DNA from: Paulinella micropora
Lineage: Eukaryota > Cercozoa > Imbricatea > Euglyphida
Direction of reading: 5' to 3'
Assembly (NCBI GenBank): GCA_009731375.1
Contig: BJOX01000186.1
Span: 784,459-823,688, forward strand
DNA: 39,230 bases
Below, piece after piece: positions 15,645-23,028 of the stretch. How positions within the stretch are numbered: position 1 is the stretch's first letter; each line of letters begins with the position of its first letter. A program made the position numbers and the translations under genes. Under the pieces are notes generated by a model. That model saw only the letters and a list, made by a program, of their open reading frames with translations, searched no databases and was not told where the DNA came from.

Positions 15645-16186
15645 AACAGATTTTTAGATAAACCCGCAAAGTCCGTCATATTTAATTCTTGTAGTAGGTC
15701 ATCTAATTCCTGTGCTATCATACCCATTCTAAGTGGTGTAGTGTTTTCAATCATACGAAAGCTGACTGGATTTAACTTATTAATCAATTCTAAACCTGGA
15801 CATTCTTTGACATCTGTTTTTAATCTTCTATCTGACGAAACATAAACATTTAGCGGAACGACTAATTGACCATTGTCTCCTCTTAATGACATTTTACAGG
15901 CATTTGACGCATTTTCCCATATAAAACCATTAGTAGAACCATTGGGCACTCTACATCTAATGGCGTGCGACGAAAAATCGCCAGTTATTGAAGCGGGTGC
16001 TACCCCTCCGTTTAGTGCTTTACCAGACCCAGAACTCGCCATATAAATTCCCCAGTTTGTATCGCCAGTGTCCCACATAAAAAGTCCAGTATTGCTCCCA
16101 CCATCTACCGCATTTTGTATTGATAACCTAGAACCGCCATCTGATACTAACATCGCACTAGCATAAAAATTACTACTAGCAATTAA
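15605..16186 (-). CDS. Fibre fragment with S74 intramolecular chaperone core
   Basis: This is the same frame as the upstream fragment after an in-frame TAG (16187-16189). It contains VSSDRRLKTDVKECPGLELINKL, the hallmark of the peptidase S74 / endosialidase chaperone (catalytic Ser in the SSDRRLK motif), then SFRMIENT...GMIAQEL. S74 domains fold trimeric fibres and cut themselves off. Preceding residues (~20-120) are Gly/Asn/Ser-rich beta-helix-like sequence. The TAG could be a point mutation of a sense codon such as CAG, or a readthrough site. Confidence 0.82.
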   Translation of the reverse strand, partial: LIASSNFYASAMLVSDGGSRLSIQNAVDGGSNTGLFMWDTGDTNWGIYMASSGSGKALNGGVAPASITGDFSSHAIRCRVPNGSTNGFIWENASNACKMSLRGDNGQLVVPLNVYVSSDRRLKTDVKECPGLELINKLNPVSFRMIENTTPLRMGMIAQELDDLLQELNMTDFAGLSKNLFWFLVKSKERNVN

Positions 16187-16987
16187 CTACCCACTTCCTT
16201 TCGCATAAAAATATATATTTTGATTTCCATTCCTTCCAGCCGCATACATTGAATTATAACCAAATCCTACCCCCTGTGTGCCGTTGCTGTGCCTAAATTC
16301 AACGCCAGCAGAAGCCTGGCCGAGATTAGCCGATACATATAAACCGACGGGTGTGCCGTGAGACCCGCTTCTCGCTTCCCCCCTTATGTCCGCCGTGCTA
16401 TTAACAACTGATATACCCGCATTCGCCGTAATCAATCCACTCGTTGTTAATGTGGTCCCCGATACACCCGCATTAGCCGTAATTAATCCGCTAGCCGTTA
16501 ATGTGGTTGAAGATACTCCCGCATTAGCCGTTATCAATCCGCTCGCCGTTATGGCTCCGCTTGCTGTTATGGCTCCGCTCGTTGTTAATGAGTATCCTGT
16601 GATATTTCTAACATCAGTTATATCATAATTAAATGTCTCATAATCAAAATACAAACTGGCTATACGGGGCTGGCTTCTAAATGAAGTTCCGCCACTCCCT
16701 GTCTTATTTACAATAAATATGATATATCTCGCATTAACATTTGAAGCTGGTGTGTATGTTTTAGTCGTTTGACTTGCCCAAGCCTCTCCGGTTCTGCTGT
16801 CCCATAAAGTATATGTTATATTGTCCGCACTTGTTCCTACATACCAAATACTCGGGGTTGTTTCAATGAAGTTCGCAGACGAAGACCGCACATAATATGT
16901 TTTTATCTTGTATATTGCTCCTAAATCAATTTTTATAAATTCGCCTGTGTATCCAACACCTCCCCAAGTATTCGTAGTTGCTGGCAC
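16187..16987 (-). CDS. Fibre fragment: F5/8-type (discoidin-like) domain and GLITANAGV repeats
   Basis: This is the middle part of the fibre gene, entered from the upstream frame by a one-base indel at the G4 run 17072-17075. From about 17070 it encodes AYYAFNAS...YWTTAIYY, then GEFIKIDLGAIYKIKTYYVR and NARYIIFIVNKTG, the pattern of a galactose-binding/discoidin beta-sandwich that could bind surface glycans. Short tandem repeats of TASGLITANAGV follow (nt ~16410-16600), then Gly/Ser-rich beta sequence up to an in-frame TAG at 16187-16189. Confidence 0.75.
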   Translation of the reverse strand: MPATTNTWGGVGYTGEFIKIDLGAIYKIKTYYVRSSSANFIETTPSIWYVGTSADNITYTLWDSRTGEAWASQTTKTYTPASNVNARYIIFIVNKTGSGGTSFRSQPRIASLYFDYETFNYDITDVRNITGYSLTTSGAITASGAITASGLITANAGVSSTTLTASGLITANAGVSGTTLTTSGLITANAGISVVNSTADIRGEARSGSHGTPVGLYVSANLGQASAGVEFRHSNGTQGVGFGYNSMYAAGRNGNQNIYFYAKGSG

Positions 16988-19035
16988 TCTGTTATATACT
17001 CCCGTCGTGTCGTTGTAATATATAGCCGTCGTCCAGTAATCGTTTTGACTAGCATTAAAAGCATAATAAGCGGGGTTGTATCATTAGAAGCAGAAGCCAC
17101 AAATGGAGAAGGAGTTGTATTGGTCGTCATAGCCTGCGGTGCTGTGTATAGAGTAAAAGCAGAAGCCCCGTGTTTTACATCGCCTGTCATTGTTCCACCA
17201 GATAAAGCAAGAAAAGCCAGAGACCCTGTTGAATTCACCCAGTTCGTTCCATTATATGATAATAATTGTCCGTTTGCGGGTGTTGTTATTATTACATCAC
17301 TTAAAGCATCTATTGATTTAGTTCCTAGCCGTGTGTCAAAGTCTGTATTAGCCCTTGCGGTGGTGTAATATAGATTGGTTCCCTCTGCTAGATTGGTGGT
17401 GCTCTTGGTAGCTAATTGAGTGTCAAACCTCGCATTGGTATAGTATAGATTGGTTCCTTCTGCTAGATTCGTCGTTGATTTAGTTCCGAGCCGTGTGTCA
17501 AAATCCGTATTCGCTCTGGCTGTCGTATAGTATAGATTAGTTCCTTCTGCTAAGTTAGTGGTTGATTTTGTTCCTAGCCGTGTATCAAAGTCCGTATTCG
17601 CCCTTGCTGTGGTATAGTATAAATTGGTTCCCTCTGCTAAGTTGGTGGTGCTCTTTGTTGTTAATTGTGTGTCAAATCTCGCATTAGTGTAATATAAATT
17701 GGTTCCCTCTGCTAAGTTGGTGGTGCTCTTGGTAGCCAATCTCGTATCAAAGTCCGTATTCGCTCTGGCTGTCGTATAGTAAAGGTTTGTTCCCTCAGCT
17801 AAGTTAGTAGTTGATTTAGTTGCTAGTCGTGTGTCAAAATTTGAATTATCTCGTGCGGTGGTGTAATATAGATTAGTTCCCTCTGCTAAATTGGTGGTTG
17901 ATTTTGTTGCTAATTGAGTGTCAAACCTAGCATTAGTATAATATAAGTTTGTTCCTTCGGCTAAGTTAGTGGTTGATTTAGTAGCTAGTCGTGTGTCAAA
18001 GTCCGTATTTGCTCTTGCTGTCGTATAGTAAAGGTTTGTTCCCTCTGCTAAGTTAGTAGTTGATTTAGTAGCTAGCCGTGTGTCAAAGTCTGTATTGGCT
18101 CTCGCGGTGGTGTAATATAGATTGGTTCCCTCAGCTAAGTTGGTGGTGCTCTTAGTTGCCAATTGACTATCAAATCTTGCTGTGGTGTAATATAAGTTAG
18201 TCCCTTCTTTTAAATCTGTGGTGCTTTTAGTTGCGAGCCGTGTGTCAAAGTCCGTATTTGCTCTTGCTGTGGTATAGTAAAGGTTTGTTCCCTCGGCTAA
18301 GTTCGTAGTTGATTTAGTGGCGAGACGAGCATCAAATCTGCCGTCAGTATAATATAGATTAGTTCCTTCTGCTAAGTTAGTGGTTGATTTAGTCGCGAGC
18401 CGTGTGTCAAAAGCATCATCAAATGTCGCAGTGGTTATGATTGAAGAAACCAATATCGTATTTAGTAAATTTACTCCTGTTATATTCAAATAACCGCCCA
18501 TATTAATATTGCCGAATTCATCAACATTTATCGGAAAGGTTTTATTGACCCAGTTTATTGAATTATATGTTAGATAACTATTCATCGCCACTGGTGCCGT
18601 TATGATTACATCTGAGAGTGTGTCTATTGACCCCAGGGCGGTATTTCTCCATTTACCATCCACATCATTGTATGTTAAGTATTGCCCGACCGTTGGTGCG
18701 GATATGTTAGTGTCTATCAAATTGTATAAACTGGTTTGATGCGGATTACTCGTATTGGAGCGGTGTTGAGTTGAGGCTTTAACCTCGTCATTGTCCCTCA
18801 CTCGTTGCTCGGTGTAGTATAAATGACTTCCTTCTTTTATATCCCCAGTGCTTTTGGTAGCTAGTCTGGCATCAAATCGTCCGTCAGTATAGTAAAGATT
18901 TACAGGGTCAGCATCTTCTAGCACCCTATCAGTGTTTAAGCCTGTAATATTAGTGTTCGTTAAATCAAGGTTTGCGATTGATAGGCTGTCTGTCGCGATT
19001 TCATTCAAGCCTAATAAACTTTTGTATTGCGCCAT
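16933..19035 (-). CDS. Long tail-fibre-like adhesin, N-terminal part with ~15 tandem repeats
   Basis: The 700-codon frame begins with an ATG at 19035, after a TATA-like ATGATATAAT. Residues ~1-200 are a virion-anchor-like head. Residues ~210-560 hold 13 regular repeats of TKSTTNLAEGTNLYYTTAR with two spacer sizes (ARFDTQLA or ARANTDFDTRLA), plus two diverged copies nearer the N-terminus. This repeat is well known from phage and algal-virus fibres. Two ISDVII-type modules (DALSDVIITTPANGQLLSYN) flank it. The whole gene, 15378-19035, would encode about 1200 residues: anchor, repeat shaft, discoidin-like domain, beta-rich tip and S74 chaperone. It is now interrupted by two one-base frameshifts and one in-frame stop. 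It probably mediates host attachment. Confidence 0.82.
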   Translation of the reverse strand: MAQYKSLLGLNEIATDSLSIANLDLTNTNITGLNTDRVLEDADPVNLYYTDGRFDARLATKSTGDIKEGSHLYYTEQRVRDNDEVKASTQHRSNTSNPHQTSLYNLIDTNISAPTVGQYLTYNDVDGKWRNTALGSIDTLSDVIITAPVAMNSYLTYNSINWVNKTFPINVDEFGNINMGGYLNITGVNLLNTILVSSIITTATFDDAFDTRLATKSTTNLAEGTNLYYTDGRFDARLATKSTTNLAEGTNLYYTTARANTDFDTRLATKSTTDLKEGTNLYYTTARFDSQLATKSTTNLAEGTNLYYTTARANTDFDTRLATKSTTNLAEGTNLYYTTARANTDFDTRLATKSTTNLAEGTNLYYTNARFDTQLATKSTTNLAEGTNLYYTTARDNSNFDTRLATKSTTNLAEGTNLYYTTARANTDFDTRLATKSTTNLAEGTNLYYTNARFDTQLTTKSTTNLAEGTNLYYTTARANTDFDTRLGTKSTTNLAEGTNLYYTTARANTDFDTRLGTKSTTNLAEGTNLYYTNARFDTQLATKSTTNLAEGTNLYYTTARANTDFDTRLGTKSIDALSDVIITTPANGQLLSYNGTNWVNSTGSLAFLALSGGTMTGDVKHGASAFTLYTAPQAMTTNTTPSPFVASASNDTTPLIMLLMLVKTITGRRLYITTTRREYITECQQLRILGEVLDTQANL

Positions 19036-19105
19036 ATTATATCATTTGGATAATAATTAATCCGAATAAAATTATTTTTGGTTAGATATACAACCGAAAC
19101 AAACG

Positions 19106-19609
19106 ATGCCTAGAGGTAATAGAGAGATTGCCATAAAAAATCTTGAAAAAGCGACTGTAATGAAGAAACAGTATGCGAGACAGAGAAAGATTGAGAGGGC
19201 GAGGGAACTACTAGCGGAGGAAGAGGCTAAAAATGTTAACGAAATGACTGATGACGAAAAGATGGATCACATTACTAAGAAGCAGTTGGCGAAGGATATG
19301 ATTGATGGTAGGGACGGTGAGAAAAGTGAGGAGAGCAGTTCTGATGAGGAAGTAGAACAGGAATTCGTAGATATCGTTGCCCGACGGGTTGCGGGTATGA
19401 AATTAAAGACTAAACAGAAGAAGGCGAAGAAAGTGGTAAAAAAGAAAGTGGAAGAAAGCGAGGATAGCGAAAGCGAAAGTGAGGAAGAAGAGCAACCTAA
19501 AAAGGGCAAAGGTAAGAAATCAAACATATCAGTTAATGTTTATAATCAACAACCCGAAAAACCAAAAAAAGAAACCAATGATGTTTCAAAGATATTTTTG
19601 AAGTTCTAA
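19106..19609 (+). CDS. Charged coiled-coil protein with acidic and Lys-rich tracts
   Basis: The 167-residue protein is almost all charged. A basic helical N-terminus (~1-45) is followed by an acidic Ser/Glu tract (EKSEESSSDEEVEQEF, ~73-88). A Lys-rich tract, a second Ser-Glu acidic tract (ESEDSESESEEEEQ, ~118-131) and a basic tail ending in ISVNVYN and KIFLKF complete it. There is no enzyme motif. Such alternating tracts suggest a DNA- or histone-interacting or scaffold protein, without a family match. It starts a plus-strand group with the two following genes, 17 bp before the next ATG, and is divergent from the fibre gene. Confidence 0.6.
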   Translation: MPRGNREIAIKNLEKATVMKKQYARQRKIERARELLAEEEAKNVNEMTDDEKMDHITKKQLAKDMIDGRDGEKSEESSSDEEVEQEFVDIVARRVAGMKLKTKQKKAKKVVKKKVEESEDSESESEEEEQPKKGKGKKSNISVNVYNQQPEKPKKETNDVSKIFLKF

Positions 19610-19626
19610 TATATATTGCGAAGCGT

Positions 19627-19884
19627 ATGAGCGAAATTAAGAGCCTGCCATTAGATGTTCGTTTACACATTATGGACTACCTATATAATCATCGTATGTA
19701 TGACTTCACTAGTTGCTATGTGTGTGGATTAACTCTGTGTTTAGCGAACCGACAGATTACAGCAATTGACGATACATTTGACCGATTTTATACTTATGAG
19801 TTTTGTTCTAATTATTGTTTTGAACTAGAAAAAAAAGAAAGAGCAATATATAGAGATAAAGCATTAGGTGTTATAAAATATTAG
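19627..19884 (+). CDS. F-box-like small protein with C4 zinc motif
   Basis: The 85-residue protein starts MSEIKSLPLDVRLHIMDYLYN, which matches the start of an F-box (LP-x-D/E-hh-x-x-I-h-x-Y/F-L). Two cysteine pairs follow, CYVCG (~30-34) and FCSNYC (~59-64), likely to bind one zinc. If the F-box is real, the protein could recruit a host SCF ubiquitin ligase, a strategy used by several large DNA viruses. This is inference from about 15 residues. It sits between the acidic protein and the integrase, and its stop codon (TAG) directly precedes the integrase ATG, suggesting coupled expression. Confidence 0.6.
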   Translation: MSEIKSLPLDVRLHIMDYLYNHRMYDFTSCYVCGLTLCLANRQITAIDDTFDRFYTYEFCSNYCFELEKKERAIYRDKALGVIKY

Positions 19885-20889
19885 ATGGATTACAAACACA
19901 GCAATCCACAAAATACTGAAACGGAGGCGGAGTCTCCGCAAGATAAGGAAGAATTGAAAAAAAGAAAATTGAAGAGGCTTCTGAAATACACCATCAATCT
20001 AAGACCACTAAAAAATGGAATACTATACTATCCCCTGAGCCTGAACCATTAAGCCAAGTGTTTATTGACCTTATGGATATGTCTAAAATAGCAACTAAGA
20101 AAGGAAACAAAAACTACAACTTTGGTTTAGTAATGATTGATGTTTATTCTCGTCGTGGTTGGATTGAACCAATCAAAAATAAAATAACTGGTGAAGTATT
20201 AGAAGGATTAAAAAAAATGCCGAAACCTAAAAGGATTACGTCAGACAACGGCAGTGAATATAAAGGACAAGTCGCAGAATACTTTAAAGACAACGGAATT
20301 AATTCAACATACAACTAACGAAGTTGGCGACCACCGAACTATGGGTATAGTAGATAGATTTATTAGAACAATAAGAAATGATTTAAATTTTATGTGGGAA
20401 GTTAATGACGATTTTATTTGGGTTCCTTACATTTATGAAATTGTTAATAATTATAATAATACATACCATAATACAATTAAGGCTACACCTATGGAAGTGT
20501 TTGAAGGTAAAAAGAAAAATGATCAAGAAATATACAGGGCTGGTCTTATTAATAAATTTCCTAAGGGCTCAACTGTTGGAAAAGAACTAGAACGAACTGT
20601 TTTTAGTAAAGGCGATGTTCAATTCTCCAAGAAGGTATATACAGTTAAAGGCCGTAAAGGCTTTAAGTTAATACTTGGCGACCACGAACTAGTCAGTCCT
20701 CAACAATTATTAAAGTCCAAAATGGACGAACAAGAACAGGAGGAAGTTAAACCTCAACTAGCCGACAAAGTTAAAGAAGTAACTAAACAAAAAAAGACCG
20801 TCCACTTATTAAAGTCATTAGATATAAAACCGGAGAATATAAGGTCAAGTGCCCGTATCAAAAAGAAAAAGGAAATTTTGGATTTATAA
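19885..20889 (+). CDS. INT: Retroviral-type (rve) integrase, frameshifted
   Basis: The ATG at 19885 begins a polar N-terminal region. One missing A around 19957-19968 and one extra base near 20297-20305 split the gene into three frames. The catalytic core reads VFIDLMDM (first Asp at 20067), ITSDNGSEY (second Asp at 20244) and GIVDRFIRTIRN (third acidic position at 20353). The spacing of the last two is close to the D,D-35-E standard, but the third residue is Asp (GAT) where Glu is expected. Residues HTTNEVGDH just before it are the Polinton-integrase motif. An SH3-like C-terminal domain follows (FSKGDVQFSKKVYTV...LVSPQQLL). It integrates the virus, though activity is doubtful as written. Confidence 0.85.
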
Positions 20890-20988
20890 GTTATTATCGA
20901 CTACATCGATAGATGTAACAATGTAACCGGAGACTAAATTAACAAGTTTAAAAATGAAAAAATTATTAAGATTTTTTATAATTTTTTC

Positions 20989-21594
20989 TTACTCATCTTC
21001 CTCATCTACTTCCTCGTCTCCTTCCTCGTCTCCTTCCTCTCCTTCTACTTCTTCAGCCTTGAAGAAGGCAGCAAGATTTTCCTCGCCAACCCATGTTGCA
21101 TCTAATATTGCTTTCAATTTTTTTCCTTGCTTTTTGAAAATTGCTACTGCATTCTCCCACGATAGAAATACTTCGTATGAACCATCAGATGCCAAAGTAA
21201 CAGCGTAATTGCGCTTAGTTGTAGGATGTGCATAAGTAAGCAACTTTGCTTCATGAACCTTAACATCTTTAACATCGTTTCCAGGTTCGTCAGCACAAAT
21301 GTAAGGCGACAGAGGGTCTGCAGCTTTGAAAACAACATATACAGTTCCCTGCAATGCGATTTTCTGAGGTGATTTTTTAACACCCTTTCTGCTTCCCTTC
21401 TTGCTTCCCTTCTTAGCTTTTTTACCAGAAAGGTTCAAAGAACGAATGCCTCCATCAACTTCTATAATAGGTGGAGCAAGAGCTCGCTCCTACAATCACA
21501 CACATACACATAAGAAACAAACGACAAGATAGAGAAAGAAAATTACCTTAATAGGAGTTTCTGCTTTTTCTTCCTTCTTCTTCTTGGGAGGCAT
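20989..21594 (-). CDS. Spliced gene: basic-N / acidic-C protein of unknown function
   Basis: Exon 1 (21547-21594) encodes MPPKKKKEEKAETPIK and ends in a GTAATT donor. Exon 2 (21489 to 20989) starts GAG-CGA-GCT after a GATTGTAG acceptor, and the joined frame gives 182 residues. The N-terminus is Lys-rich (KKGSKKGSRKGVKKS). Residues ~70-150 form a compact mixed domain (TVYVVFKAADPLS, NYAVTLASDGSYEVFLSW). The last ~20 residues are Glu/Asp-rich. Exon 2 alone lacks a good start in its conserved part, which supports the splice. No family is recognised; a chromatin- or nucleic-acid-binding role is only suggested by charge. It lies between the integrase and the coiled-coil gene, inside both TIRs, so it belongs to the element. 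Confidence 0.65.
21490..21546 (-). other. Spliceosomal intron, 57 nt
   Basis: On the minus strand it runs GTAATTTTC... to ...GTGATTGTAG, with canonical GT-AG ends and a T-rich body. Removing it joins two lysine-rich coding pieces in frame, while retention breaks the frame. Confidence 0.65.
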
Positions 21595-21596
21595 CA

Positions 21597-21637
21597 CCTA
21601 CATAAACACACAGAGGGACAATATGTGTTTATGTAGG
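21597..21637 (-). terminator. Perfect 14-bp hairpin between two minus-strand genes
   Basis: CCTACATAAACACA and TGTGTTTATGTAGG form a perfect stem with a 13-nt loop, between the stop of the coiled-coil gene (21682) and the ATG of the spliced gene (21594). It may end the upstream transcript, or act in the 5' leader of the spliced gene. Confidence 0.5.
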
Positions 21638-21681
21638 GGTAGTTTAATGTCTTGCCCAGGACTTTATATAGTCAGCTATTT

Positions 21682-22164
21682 TTACCCCTCAACCCTATTT
21701 CTGTATTTATTATATTTATCCAAAACCATATCAAAGCTATCTCCATTACATATCAACTTCCTCGCCTGCTCCTCCTCTCTCAAACTCAATGGTTGCTTCC
21801 TAGCTAGCAACCAACTATCCAACAACCTCTCCTCTTTCTTTCTTCTTTCTTCTTCTCTCTTTCTCTTTCTTTTCATTTTATCATTATTTTTCTTTTTTTG
21901 CTTTTCTTCTTCTATCTCTACTAATCTTTCGTCTATCGCATCCTCTCTCTCTTCAAGCTCTTCTCTCTTTTTTGTCATCTCTTTTATTTTTTCATTTATC
22001 AACTCTATTTGATTACTTACTGTTATTTTATGTCTATTTACTATGCTTTCTTGTTTATCCATATAATATTCTATCCAGTCATTACTGTCTCGCCTTATAC
22101 TCTCATTATCAGAATTATCAGAATAATTATCAAAGTTATTAAAGTTATCAAAATTATTAGACAT
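21682..22164 (-). CDS. Coiled-coil protein
   Basis: I choose the ATG at 22164 (MSNNFDNFNNFDNYSDN). The frame is open 32 codons further up, but that extension covers a TATA-like AATATATACCC. Residues 1-30 are Asn/Asp/Phe repeats. Residues ~45-125 are a continuous Glu/Lys/Arg coiled coil with heptad leucines and isoleucines. The C-terminal ~35 residues (LDSWLLARKQPLSLREEEQARKL, in part) form a separate helical motif. No family is assigned. It is the last gene before the right TIR. Confidence 0.6.
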   Translation of the reverse strand: MSNNFDNFNNFDNYSDNSDNESIRRDSNDWIEYYMDKQESIVNRHKITVSNQIELINEKIKEMTKKREELEEREDAIDERLVEIEEEKQKKKNNDKMKRKRKREEERRKKEERLLDSWLLARKQPLSLREEEQARKLICNGDSFDMVLDKYNKYRNRVEG

Positions 22165-22508
22165 ACGTTCTATGCCCGTAGGGTATATATTATTTTTATA
22201 TATTTTGCAAGGGGTAAAATGGCCTTCTTTTCGCTTTGTCAAAAACACGATTTTCAGCAAAGGAGAAAATCTGTAGGTCTATTTTTACAGTTTTCGTGTA
22301 AAAAAATACCAGTCATATGCAACAATGTTTTGGTCTCGGGCTCAATTTCCTTTTATTTAACAGTTGCCATTTTATTTTGTCAAGGACCGGTGTGGTTATT
22401 TCCAAAAATTCTGTTTTGATGCCTGTTGTCTGTGATTTCTTTTTTCTTAATTCCTTATTGTTATTTTTTCTATTCTTTTACGAAACTGAAATGTGTGAAT
22501 GATTATTG
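22165..22508 (-). promoter_or_regulatory. Gene-free spacer with promoter of the coiled-coil gene
   Basis: AATATATACCCTACGGGC lies about 20 nt upstream of the ATG at 22164. The rest, up to the right TIR, is AT-rich and shows no coding frame that I can support. A gttgccattttattttgtc at about 22361 resembles the inner edge of the TIR and may be a partial duplication. Confidence 0.4.
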
Positions 22509-22960
22509 TTGCCATTTTGTCCCGTGCGGGCCGACCGTGTGTGTCTCTGGTGGCGGGGGGTGTGTATTGAAAAACTGTCCCGAAGTGGCCCCCTATACTA
22601 CTTTGCTGCTGGCAAGCCAACTTGGCAACAAGGGTGCGATGACAACAACGACTGCACGCAGGACAGGTAAGACAAACTGAAAGTTTATATACATATACAT
22701 AAGTGCATGCGTATGTAATGTAATATAATGTAATATAATGTCATGTAATGTCATGTAATGTAATGTAATGTAATGTAAGTATGTAATGTAATGTAATGTA
22801 ATGTGATGTCCTCTAATGTACTCTAATGTATTTGTGGTCCCCTCTGCAGCTTTGACGGCCACCAGTGTGTCTTCGTCGACACCAGTGCGCGATGCAACCA
22901 CAACAGCAAGTGCATCATCGACGGGTCGCTTCCCCCCCCCCCCCCCCCCCCCCCCCCCCC
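22509..22960. repeat. Right terminal inverted repeat of the PLV
   Basis: This is the inverted copy of 1-283 plus 1150-1243, ending outward in poly-C (22932-22960) before a gap. It contains a longer TAATG-type microsatellite (about 22715-22830) than the left copy, and lacks the fold-back insertion. It also contains two exon-like segments of a Cys-rich gene reading outward (22618-22666 and 22850-22931) with good splice sites. Confidence 0.88.
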
Positions 22961-22989
22961 NNNNNNNNNNNNNNNNNNNNNNNNNNNNN

Positions 22990-23028
<39 letters not shown>

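Noticed and set aside
17330-18420. Regularly spaced repeats that look CRISPR-like
   Set aside because: The period is protein-coding (TKSTTNLAEGTNLYYT units of the fibre) and there are no unique spacers or cas genes.
1-22960. Interpretation as a virophage
   Set aside because: Protein-primed PolB with rve integrase, lipase and long TIRs fit Polinton/PLV better; a capsid phylogeny would be needed to exclude it fully.
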